Part shown: one piece after another, positions 1 to 6,229 of the stretch
Layout of the letters: each line of letters opens with the position of its first letter
Position numbering within the stretch: the stretch's first letter is position 1
The notes under the pieces: model-generated
What the model saw: the letters and a program-made list of their open reading frames with translations, nothing else
What the model was told of the DNA's origin: nothing
The model's database searches: none
Assembly (NCBI GenBank): GCA_021806765.1
Contig: JAJZQR010000245.1
Coordinates: 1-8,082, forward strand
Origin: Chloroflexota bacterium
Lineage (GTDB): Bacteria; Chloroflexota; UBA6077
DNA length: 8,082 nucleotides
Reading direction: 5' to 3'
Program-made: the position numbers and the translations under genes

Positions 1-1197
1 GCCCTGGCGCGCTAACCCGCGCTGGTCGGTGGCCGGGCAGGCGGAATCGTCGCCCGCGTCGATGGCCGCGCTGCCGGGCAGGAGCGGGACGGTCTGGGTG
101 CCCCCTCCGTAATCTCCGAGCGTGCCGACCAGGATGGTGGACGAGTAAGTGGCGGCCGAGCCACAACTGGTGTCGTCCGCCAGGTTGTTGGAGCCACTGA
201 TGCCGGTGCCGTAGCAGTCAGTGTCGTTGCTGGTGCCTTTGGCGAGGATGCTGTTCTCGACGGTGGCAGTCCCGCTAGCGTTGTAGATGGCCCGGGCAGT
301 GCCGGAGAAGGTGCTGTTCTCAACGGTGACAGTCCCGCCTGAGTTGTAGATGGCCCGGCTATTGCCGGAGAAGGTGCTGTTCGTCACCACCAGGGAGCCG
401 GCGCTGACATTGAAGCCGCCGCCCGCGCTTCCGCTGTTGCCGGAGAAGGTGCTGTTGCTGACCGTCACGCTGCCACCCTGGATGTACATGGCGCCGTAGT
501 AGTCGGCGCTATTGCCGGAGAAGGTACTGCCGGTGGCCGTGAGCGTCCCGTTCCAGTTGACGATGGCACCAGCATTAGTCGCGTGGTTGCCGGAGAAGGT
601 GCTGTTCGTCACTGTCAGCACGAACTCGTTCATGATGGCACCACCCCACGATCCGCTGGTGTTGTCGGAGAAGGTGCAGTCATTGATGGTCACGGTTCCA
701 CCGTTCGGGTGCCAATAGTCCGGGCCCTCGATGTACAGGGCGCCGCCATTGCCAGCGGAATAGCCGTTGGTCACGGTGAGGTTTTGCAAGGTGGCAGTTG
801 TCCCAGGGGTCACGACGAACACCTGCACGTCGCCCGCATCAGCAACACCGTCGCGGTTCGTGTCGCCGCTGATGACGACGCTGTGCCCTGTGCCGTCGAT
901 GGTGACGTCGGTATTGAGAGTCAAGGTGCTCACCAGGGTAATGGTATAGTCGGCGGCGAAGTTGATGGTGTCGCTCTTCGACGCGGCCTTCAGCGCATCC
1001 CGCAGGCGGCAGGTAGTCCCATCTCCCGGACAGTTTGACGCGACTGCTGTGCCATCGTCGGCCGCCGAAGTCACCATGTAAGTATTACTCGCGGCCTGGA
1101 CCGCAGGCGCCGGAACGAGGGTGACGGCGGTTGCCGTGAGAAGCGCGAGCAGGGTCGCTGCCAGAAAGAGCCTCTTCGCAACGATCGTGGGGTTCAT
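1..1197 (-). CDS. Exported right-handed beta-helix protein with DQRG-type C-terminal motif (3' end beyond window)
   Basis: The minus-strand frame is open for 399 codons from ATG at 1197 to the window edge, so the C-terminus is missing. Residues 1-35 form a clear signal peptide: basic start (AKR), hydrophobic core, AVQA cleavage site. Residues 36-100 resemble the N-terminal module seen before parallel beta-helices in secreted bacterial proteins (CPGDGTTCRLRDAL, like the CSLREA/CTLRDAI motif). From about residue 170 to 305 the coil motif NSTFSGN recurs every 25 residues, then 21, as expected for stacked beta-helix rungs. Residues 391-394 read DQRG after SAAIDAGDDSAC, matching proteins described as having a choice-of-anchor Q domain. 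The role is probably at the cell surface or outside the cell; no catalytic residues are evident. A strong ribosome site (GGGAGGAGGA, 1204-1213) fixes the start. It lies 84 bp downstream of the 68-residue gene, so co-transcription is likely. Confidence 0.93.
   Translation of the reverse strand, partial: MNPTIVAKRLFLAATLLALLTATAVTLVPAPAVQAASNTYMVTSAADDGTAVASNCPGDGTTCRLRDALKAASKSDTINFAADYTITLVSTLTLNTDVTIDGTGHSVVISGDTNRDGVADAGDVQVFVVTPGTTATLQNLTVTNGYSAGNGGALYIEGPDYWHPNGGTVTINDCTFSDNTSGSWGGAIMNEFVLTVTNSTFSGNHATNAGAIVNWNGTLTATGSTFSGNSADYYGAMYIQGGSVTVSNSTFSGNSGSAGGGFNVSAGSLVVTNSTFSGNSRAIYNSGGTVTVENSTFSGTARAIYNASGTATVENSILAKGTSNDTDCYGTGISGSNNLADDTSCGSAATYSSTILVGTLGDYGGGTQTVPLLPGSAAIDAGDDSACPATDQRGLARQG
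301..680 (-). repeat. In-gene tandem repeat, 75-bp period (beta-helix coils)
   Basis: On the plus strand the string GCCGGAGAAGGTGCTG or a close variant starts at 301, 364, 439, 514, 589 and 664 (the last as GTCGGAG). Four consecutive intervals are exactly 75 bp (25 codons) and the last is 63 bp (21 codons). On the coding strand this is the NSTFSGN rung. The strong DNA identity of the core, with divergent sequence between cores, indicates coil duplication. Confidence 0.85.
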
Positions 1198-1203
1198 GGT
1201 CTT

Positions 1204-1213
1204 TCCTCCTCCC
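1204..1213 (-). promoter_or_regulatory. Strong Shine-Dalgarno for the beta-helix gene
   Basis: The minus strand reads GGGAGGAGGA about 6 nt before the ATG at 1197, an almost ideal anti-SD match. It decides the start and places the signal peptide directly at the N-terminus. Confidence 0.8.
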
Positions 1214-1281
1214 ATGCCTTTCGACAAGACGAAACGCCATCGACTCGCGGGCACCCCGCCCGCCCTGGAGCCAGTCACTTC

Positions 1282-1488
1282 CTAATCCTCTTCTCGTTCC
1301 TGCCCTTCCTCGGCCGCGAAGTCCGTCGTCTCGGCCTCGAGGAAGTCGAACAGGGACTCGAGCGTGGGGAACCCGTGGCGGGACCCAGTGCCAACGCTCT
1401 CCAGCGAGGCCCGCCACACCGGCTCCGCGCCGTCCGCCTGCCACAGCCGCAGCAGGTAGGAAAGATAGGGTCTACTCGCCTCCGCCAC
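1282..1488 (-). CDS. Small conserved protein of unknown function, 68 aa
   Basis: The GTG start at 1488 is preceded by GGAGG (plus 1494-1498) at 5 nt spacing; the stop is TAG at 1282-1284. The sequence begins MAEASRPYLSYLLRLWQADG, continues with EPVWRASLES, and has an FxTLESLFDFLE stretch before a very acidic tail. I recall short proteins with the same YLSYLLRLW / WRASLE / LFDFLE pattern from Chloroflexota, often near regulators or sensor genes, but I know of no assigned function. No signal peptide or membrane segment is visible. It precedes the exported beta-helix gene by 84 bp on the same strand, so the two probably share a transcript. Good ribosome site, family resemblance and a sensible composition argue that it is real; an overlapping minus-strand frame (1085-1444) does not look protein-like. 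Confidence 0.75.
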   Translation of the reverse strand: MAEASRPYLSYLLRLWQADGAEPVWRASLESVGTGSRHGFPTLESLFDFLEAETTDFAAEEGQEREED

Positions 1489-1668
1489 GGGAGCCTCCAG
1501 CCGTGCCCGGTTCAGGCCAGTAGATGGCCCGATCCACGGTAGATCGCATAACTGAGCGCCGGGACGCTGCTCACCGAGTGGTGTCAGCGACCTCTACGCC
1601 CGCCTTCGACCGCCATCCTCCAGCAGTGAAGGCCTTGGGGCGCCTTTCGCGAGCACTCTAACGAGCAG

Positions 1669-1700
1669 GCGCCCCCGAAACGCCCCCGAAGCGCCCCCAG
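1669..1700. repeat. Short GC-rich tandem repeat in divergent intergenic region
   Basis: Three near copies of a 10-11 bp unit, CGCCCCCGAA, lie in a row directly upstream of the palindrome and promoter of the large regulator. The rest of the intergenic stretch 1489-1714 shows no gene, and I found no convincing minus-strand promoter in it. Confidence 0.5.
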
Positions 1701-1714
1701 ACCGTCCACGACCC

Positions 1715-1741
1715 GTCAACAGCGCGGCAGATTCTGTTGAC
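1715..1741. promoter_or_regulatory. Palindromic operator candidate overlapping the -35 box
   Basis: GTCAACAG (1715-1722) and CTGTTGAC (1734-1741) are perfect 8-bp inverted arms separated by 11 bp. The right arm contains the first five bases of the -35 hexamer TTGACC, so a dimeric protein bound here would block the promoter of the large regulator. Autoregulation by that regulator is possible but is inference. Confidence 0.5.
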
Positions 1742-1765
1742 CCCTTACTTTTCCCGTTCTACAAT
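1737..1765 (+). promoter_or_regulatory. Sigma-70-type promoter of the BTAD/AAA regulator
   Basis: TTGACC (1737-1742), a 17-bp spacer and TACAAT (1760-1765) match the consensus at 5/6 and 5/6. Predicted transcription start is near 1772, giving a leader of about 35 nt to the preferred TTG start at 1807. Confidence 0.7.
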
Positions 1766-1806
1766 GATCCAGCCGTTCGGTCGTTCTTGGAGCTGTGGAG
1801 GACCTC

Positions 1807-4800
1807 TTGGCCCGCCTGTCCTTTTCGCTGCTCGGTCCCTTCCGCGCCACCGTCGACGGAGCCTCCGTCCAGGGTTTCACCTCACGCAAGGCGCGGGCGC
1901 TACTGGCCTACCTCTTGGTCGAGGCCGGGCGGCCGCACGACCGGGAGGCTCTGGCCGGGAGACTGTGGCCTGAGCACACCGGCCACGCGGCGCTCCACAA
2001 CCTGCGAAATCTCCTCTCCGACCTGCGCAAGGCCCTCGCGGAGGACACCGCCAACCCACCGCTCCTGCTGATCGGTCGAGACACCCTCCAAGTCAATTCG
2101 GCCGCCGACTACTACCTGGACGTCGCCGAGTTTCGGGCGCTGCTCGGCCCCGGTTCCCCACCCCAGATAGATCAAATGGAGCGGGCCGCGGCTCTCTACC
2201 GGGGTCCATTCCTGGAGGACTTCTCGGCGGGGGACAGCGCGGTCCTCGAGGAGTGGGTCCTAGTCCGGCGAGAGCGGCTCCACCGGCAAGCGCTGGGCGC
2301 GCTCCAGTCGCTGGCGGCCTTGGAGGAGGGCCGGGGCGCCTACGAGAAGGCCGAGGTCCACGCGCGCCGGCAACTGGAGCTGGAGCCCTGGGGGGAGGAG
2401 GTTCACCGGCAGTTGATGCGCCTGGTTGCCCTGTCGGGGGACAGAACGGCCGCGTTGGCTCAGTTCGAGGCTTGTAAGAGGGCGCTGAGGCAGGAGCTGG
2501 GCGTGGAGCCCTCGGAGGCGACCAGGGCGCTGTACGAGGCGATTCGGGACGGAAGGCCGAGGGCTGAGGACTCGGGACCGAGGACTGAGGGGCAGGCAAT
2601 CAGCGGCCGGCTCTCGTCCTCGGGACATGGGGCGCCCGCTGTCGACCGTCAGCAATCAGCCCCTATAACGCAGAACCCAGAACTCAGAACTCAGAACCCT
2701 GCTCAGCCCTCAGCATTTGGCACTCAGCACTCCGCTCGGTCCGCAATCCACAGGCCTCAGCCCTTCGTAGCGCGAGAGGCGGAGCTGTCGTTTCTGGACC
2801 GGGCGCTGGAGGAGGCTCTGAGAGGTTCGGGCAGAGTCCTTTTCGTTGTCGGGGAGTCCGGCAGTGGCAAGAGCGCGCTCCTGTCCGAGTTCGCCAGGAA
2901 GGCGATGCGGGGGCACGGGGACCTGGTGGCCGCTATGGGCAGTTCCAACGCGCAGATTGGTCTGGGCGACCCCTACCTCCCCTTCCGGGAGGTTCTTCAG
3001 ATTCTGGCCGGCGATCTGGAGGCCAAGCGGGCGGGAGGCGCCATCTCCCCCGAGCACGCCCAGAGGCTCTGGGCGCTGCTGCCCGAGGCGCTCCAGGCCC
3101 TGGTCGAGCACGGACCCGATCTCGTCGACCTGCTCGTCCCTGGCCAGCCGCTGCTGGCTCGGGCGCTGGCCCTCGGACCCCCCGCCGCCGACTCGGCCTC
3201 CCTGGGCCGCCTGGAGAAGCTTCTCCAGCGCAGGCCTGCCCGCCCGGGCGCTGCCTTGCAGCAGACCGACCTCTTCGAGCAGGTGACTCGGGTCCTCCTT
3301 CACCTGGCGCGGCGGCAGACGCTGGTACTCGTGCTGGACGACCTCCAGTGGGCCGATCGGGGCTCGATTAGCCTGATTTTCCACCTCGGCCGCCGCCTTG
3401 CGGGGAGTCGCATCCTGGTCCTCGGCGCCTACCGGCCTGACGATGTGGCGGCGGGCCGGGGCGGGGAGCGCCACCCTCTGGAGCCGGTGGTCCACGAGTT
3501 GGGGCGCGAGTTCGGGGAGGTACTCCTCGACCTCGACAAGGCCGAGGGACGCCGGTTCGTGGACCAGTTCCTGGACTCCGAGCCCAACCGGCTGGACGAG
3601 GGCTTCCGGGAGCGTCTCCACCTCCGGACCGGCGGGCACGCCCTCTTTACTGTCGAGCTGCTGCGTGGGCTGGCGGAGCGAGGGGATCTGGTTCGTGACG
3701 AGCAGGGTCAATGGGTGGAGGGGCCAACCCTGGACTGGGATCGGCTCCCGCCGCGGGTGGAGGCGGTCATCGCCGAGCGTGTGGGGCGATTGCCGGCGGC
3801 GTTGCGAGCGACGCTGAGGGTAGCCAGCGTGGAGGGCGAGGAGTTCACCGCCGAGGTGGTGGCCAGGGTGCAGGATGTCGAAGCGCACGAGGTGTACCGC
3901 CACCTCAGCGGGCCGCTCAGCCGCGAGCGCGGGCTGGTGGTGGCGCGCAGCCTAGAGCGGCTGGGCGACCAGCGCCTGTCGCGTTACCGCTTCCGCCACT
4001 ACATGTTTCAGAAGTACCTGTACAGCCAGTTGGACGAGGTGGAGCGGGCTCACCGCCACGAGGCGGTGGGAAAGGCGCTGGAGGAGCTGTACCCGGAGGG
4101 ATCGAGGAGCGAGAGGGCCGTGGAGCTGGCCCGACACTTCGAGGCAGCCGGTCTCGTTTTCAAGGCCGCGGGCTACCTGGTGGAGGCCGGCAACCACGCC
4201 TTGCGACTATGCGCCTGGGGCGAGGCCCGGGGGCATCTGGAAAGGGGGGTGTCGCTGCTGGCGCACCTTCCGGACTCGCCGGAGCGGGACCGCCGGGAGG
4301 TCGACCTTCAGTTGGCTCTCGGCTCGGCCCTGATGGCCACGGACGGTTTCGGGAGCCGCAGCCAGATCGCCGCCTACTCTCGGGCCTACGATCTCAGCGG
4401 CAAGCTGGCGGCGCGGGTCCAGCTCTGGCCCGCCCTGCACGCGCTGGCCAACTCGAGCACGGCGCGGGCCCAGTACCCGCGAGCCCTGGAGCTGGGCGAG
4501 CAGCTCCTGGAGCTGGCGCAGCGCTCGGGCGAGTCCTGGCTGCTGGCCCTGGCCCACCTCACCCTCGGGTCGACGCTGTTCTCCTCGGGGATCTCGCTGG
4601 TCCGCTCCCGAGAGCACCTGGAGCAGGCGATCCTGTTCTACGAGCGCGATCCGGAGCCCGAGCGGCGCCGTTTCCTCACATCTCTCAACACCTTCGACGT
4701 GGGCGTGAACTCCCGGGCCTGGCTGGCGTCGGTCCTCTGGATCCTGGGCTATCCCGACCAAGCGCTGAAGCGCAGCCAGGAGGCGCTGGCCTCGGCGCAG

Positions 4801-5550
4801 CAGCTCGACCACTTCCTCAGTCTGGTGCTGGCCCTCTACGCCGCCTCCCACACCCACTACCATCGGGGCGACGATCGTGCCCTGGGGGAGTCCGTCCAGC
4901 AACTCCAGCGGCTGGTTGCCGGGAAGCACCTGCTGATCGGCGACGTGTGGGTGGAGGTCTTCGGCGGCTGGCTGATGGTCATGGAAGGCTGGGCGAAGGA
5001 GGGGCTGGTGCGAATTCGCCAGGGGACGGTCGCCTGGCAGAAGACAGGGGCGGTGTTCGGCGCGACGGCCCAGCTCATCGCGCTAGCCGAGGCAAGCCTG
5101 CTGGCCGGGCAGGCGGAGGAGGGGCTGAGCGAGGTGGACGAGGGGCTGGCGCTGGTCGAGCGAACGGGCGCCCGCCCCAACGAAGCCGACCTGCACAGGC
5201 TGAAGGGACTGCTGCTGCTGAGCTGTCAGCCATCAGCACCCAGTAATCAGCGCTCTGCTGCCGATGATCAGCAGCCGGGTGCCTGGAGCAGCGGGGCCGG
5301 GGAGGGGCGGGAGACGGCGGATTGCGAGCGCGATGCGGAGGGCTGTTTCCACCGGGCGCTCGAGATCGCCAGGCAGCGGGAGGCAAGATCGTACGAGCTG
5401 CGGGCGGCCATGAGCCTGGCAAGGCTGTGGGGGAGGCAGGGGAAAGTGGGAGAGGCGCGGGAACTCCTCGCCCCCGTCTACGGCTGGTTTACCGAAGGGT
5501 TCGACACCCCCGACCTCCAGGACGCCAGGAAGCTGCTGGCCGAACTGTGA
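1807..5550 (+). CDS. BTAD-domain transcriptional regulator with AAA ATPase and TPR-like C-terminus
   Basis: A 1247-residue regulator of the SARP/AfsR-like BTAD class, acting in the cytoplasm. Numbered from 1807: an OmpR-type winged helix (about 1-95, starting ARLSFSLLGPF); a BTAD helical domain (about 100-245, with YRGPFLEDF and ELGVEPSEATRALYEAI); a low-complexity linker (251-315); an AAA/STAND-like ATPase with Walker A GESGSGKS (349-356), Walker B LVLDDLQWAD (508-517) and GAYRPDD (540-546); then a long alpha-helical, TPR-like region to the end. Family knowledge implies ATP-dependent activation of target promoters; the target is unknown. Start: GTG at 1795 is in frame, but GGAG sits only 2 nt before it. 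TTG at 1807 has GGAGG (1797-1801) at 5 nt spacing, and relatives as I remember them begin MARLS. A second low-complexity insert lies at about 1140-1157. Both linkers consist of 7-bp-periodic DNA. The divergent 68-aa gene is the left neighbour; no clear partner follows. Confidence 0.95.
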   Translation: MARLSFSLLGPFRATVDGASVQGFTSRKARALLAYLLVEAGRPHDREALAGRLWPEHTGHAALHNLRNLLSDLRKALAEDTANPPLLLIGRDTLQVNSAADYYLDVAEFRALLGPGSPPQIDQMERAAALYRGPFLEDFSAGDSAVLEEWVLVRRERLHRQALGALQSLAALEEGRGAYEKAEVHARRQLELEPWGEEVHRQLMRLVALSGDRTAALAQFEACKRALRQELGVEPSEATRALYEAIRDGRPRAEDSGPRTEGQAISGRLSSSGHGAPAVDRQQSAPITQNPELRTQNPAQPSAFGTQHSARSAIHRPQPFVAREAELSFLDRALEEALRGSGRVLFVVGESGSGKSALLSEFARKAMRGHGDLVAAMGSSNAQIGLGDPYLPFREVLQILAGDLEAKRAGGAISPEHAQRLWALLPEALQALVEHGPDLVDLLVPGQPLLARALALGPPAADSASLGRLEKLLQRRPARPGAALQQTDLFEQVTRVLLHLARRQTLVLVLDDLQWADRGSISLIFHLGRRLAGSRILVLGAYRPDDVAAGRGGERHPLEPVVHELGREFGEVLLDLDKAEGRRFVDQFLDSEPNRLDEGFRERLHLRTGGHALFTVELLRGLAERGDLVRDEQGQWVEGPTLDWDRLPPRVEAVIAERVGRLPAALRATLRVASVEGEEFTAEVVARVQDVEAHEVYRHLSGPLSRERGLVVARSLERLGDQRLSRYRFRHYMFQKYLYSQLDEVERAHRHEAVGKALEELYPEGSRSERAVELARHFEAAGLVFKAAGYLVEAGNHALRLCAWGEARGHLERGVSLLAHLPDSPERDRREVDLQLALGSALMATDGFGSRSQIAAYSRAYDLSGKLAARVQLWPALHALANSSTARAQYPRALELGEQLLELAQRSGESWLLALAHLTLGSTLFSSGISLVRSREHLEQAILFYERDPEPERRRFLTSLNTFDVGVNSRAWLASVLWILGYPDQALKRSQEALASAQQLDHFLSLVLALYAASHTHYHRGDDRALGESVQQLQRLVAGKHLLIGDVWVEVFGGWLMVMEGWAKEGLVRIRQGTVAWQKTGAVFGATAQLIALAEASLLAGQAEEGLSEVDEGLALVERTGARPNEADLHRLKGLLLLSCQPSAPSNQRSAADDQQPGAWSSGAGEGRETADCERDAEGCFHRALEIARQREARSYELRAAMSLARLWGRQGKVGEARELLAPVYGWFTEGFDTPDLQDARKLLAEL
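2557..2605. repeat. Heptanucleotide repeat in linker (CTGAGGA type)
   Basis: Seven consecutive 7-bp units can be read in register: ccgaggg, ctgagga, ctcggga, ccgagga, ctgaggg, gcaggca, atcagcg. They encode the start of the low-complexity linker between the BTAD and AAA domains. Seven is not a multiple of three, so the repeat is of DNA, not peptide, origin. Confidence 0.7.
2649..2737. repeat. Heptanucleotide repeat in linker (TCAGAAC / TCAGCAC type)
   Basis: Units of 7 bp run in register at 2649-2697: tcagcaa, tcagccc, ctataac, gcagaac, ccagaac, tcagaac, tcagaac. After a 5-bp phase break they resume at 2703-2737: tcagccc, tcagcat, ttggcac, tcagcac, tccgctc. No stop codon arises in the reading frame. 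Encodes the rest of the Q/S/N/P-rich linker. Confidence 0.8.
5226..5274. repeat. Heptanucleotide repeat within the TPR-like region
   Basis: Seven 7-bp units in register: tcagcca, tcagcac, ccagtaa, tcagcgc, tctgctg, ccgatga, tcagcag. This is the same TCAGNNN family as in the BTAD-AAA linker 2.5 kb upstream. It encodes a Q/S-rich insert (about residues 1140-1157) that separates two helical repeats. Confidence 0.7.
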
Positions 5551-5641
5551 CTTTCTTCACCACCGGTCTCTCTGTCTCAGGGCCTTTTCTCCGGTCATGA
5601 GTTGATCCCACCAGGCATAACAACAGCATAAGAGGCAAGAC

Positions 5642-5693
5642 GAGCAGCATAGAGGGGATGCCTCGCAACGGAGGCATCCCCTCTATGCTGCTC
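5642..5693. repeat. Perfect long inverted repeat (23-bp stem, 6-nt loop)
   Basis: The arms 5642-5664 and 5671-5693 are exactly complementary, with loop GCAACG. It lies 91 bp after the stop of the large regulator and could end its transcript, but no T-tract follows on either strand, and the stem is long for a simple intrinsic terminator. A near direct copy of the outer arm (CAGCATAAGAGG, 5624-5635) precedes it. A small palindromic mobile or REP-like element is an alternative. Confidence 0.8.
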
Positions 5694-5984
5694 TGGAGGT
5701 TAGCTGTGGGAACGTACCAGACATCGCCTGTTGCCAGAAGCGAAAGACTGGAGGCGACTCGGACCGACAGGGGCCTCGTTCTCCACGCTGCTGGCTTCAG
5801 CGCCAGTGTCGACGCGTTCGCCTGGGAGCCCGATCCCAACTCGGCGGCGCGTCGGATGCGGCTCTGGCTTCTCTCCCTTCTCGGTCCCCAGGAGTCGGTG
5901 AAGGCCCTTGCGCCGGCTCTGAGCGAGGGGCGATGCAGAATATGGCGAGCCATGCCATCACCGTCATGGCCAACCGCTACCTGA
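5658..5984 (+). pseudogene. Possible decayed coding stretch, unknown function
   Basis: An open frame of 108 codons whose ATG lies inside the hairpin, so the apparent start is not credible and no ribosome site precedes it. From about 5760 to 5928 codon use looks like the real genes (mostly G/C third positions), and the peptide is plausible: RGLVLHAAGFSASVDAFAWE, then RRMRLWLLSLLGPQESVKAL. After about 5928 the frame turns into poor sequence, while the next frame (ATG 5933 to TAG 6038-6040, 35 residues, MASHAITVMANRYLIDERKA) looks better, as if a frameshift had occurred. I recognise neither part. It could be a relic of a mobile-element gene cut off by the repeat array that begins at its stop codon, or chance coding potential. 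Confidence 0.25.
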
Positions 5985-6038
5985 TCGACGAGAGAAAGGC
6001 TCAAGCTGCCAGGGAGACACCCTGCTACCGCCCGGTAT

Positions 6039-6132
6039 AGTTTCTTGGTCACGGAAAGCCCTATAGTCAAAGGGGGCAGAGTTTCTTGGTCAACGAGAGT
6101 CCCTTGGTCAAGAGGACGCAGTTTCTTGGTCA
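6039..6132 (+). repeat. Left block of 13-bp direct repeats (AGTYYCTTGGTCA)
   Basis: Exact copies of AGTTTCTTGGTCA start at 6039, 6080 and 6120, and AGTCCCTTGGTCA at 6098. A degenerate copy (AGCCCTATAGTCA) starts at 6057. Start-to-start distances are 18, 23, 18 and 22 bp, so sites face roughly similar sides of the helix. All copies point the same way. Confidence 0.9.
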
Positions 6133-6146
6133 GCGAACTCTCGGGG

Positions 6147-6177
6147 AAGAGAAAAGAGCCAGGTTTTCGGCCTGGCT
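6147..6177 (-). terminator. Rho-independent terminator behind the tRNA-Met fragment
   Basis: On the minus strand, stem AGCCAGG/CCTGGCT (plus 6157-6163 and 6171-6177, 7-nt loop) is followed by the T-rich CTTTTCTCTT (plus 6147-6156). It begins about 10 nt after the discriminator base of the truncated tRNA and has the proper tail on the minus strand only, so it is probably that tRNA gene's native terminator. Confidence 0.75.
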
Positions 6178-6187
6178 GTAGGAAAAG

Positions 6188-6229
6188 TGGCGGGGGACAG
6201 ATTTGAACTGTCGACCAAGGGCTTATGAG
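6188..6229 (-). pseudogene. Truncated tRNA-Met (CAU): 3' half only, attachment-site remnant
   Basis: The minus strand shows, in order: anticodon loop CTCATAA (6223-6229, anticodon CAU), 3' anticodon stem GCCCT, 5-nt variable loop TGGTC, a perfect T-arm (GACAG, loop TTCAAAT, CTGTC), 3' acceptor strand CCCCGCC and discriminator A (6188). The 5' side of the anticodon stem pairs only in part (AGGAA for AGGGC), and no D-arm or GGCGGGG acceptor strand occurs upstream. The identity therefore begins at the anticodon loop, a usual crossover point for tyrosine recombinases. It cannot make a functional tRNA. An intact copy is expected elsewhere. Confidence 0.8.

Noticed and set aside
583..1038. Plus-strand open frames of 151 and 68 codons opposite the beta-helix gene
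   Set aside because: The minus frame has a signal peptide, ribosome site and regular coil motif, so these are antisense shadows.
2710..3903. Minus-strand open frame of 397 codons
   Set aside because: It lies wholly opposite the AAA domain of the large regulator, which has clear Walker motifs; long antisense frames are common in GC-rich genes.
3711..5246. Plus-strand open frame of 511 codons
   Set aside because: A G/A/R-rich frame-shifted shadow of the TPR-like region with no domain.
5562..5595. ACCGG...CCGGT inverted repeat just after the large regulator as a terminator
   Set aside because: Only 5 bp with a 24-nt loop and no T-tract.
5489..6070. Minus-strand open frame of 193 codons
   Set aside because: It overlaps the end of the large regulator and the perfect hairpin; composition is not protein-like.
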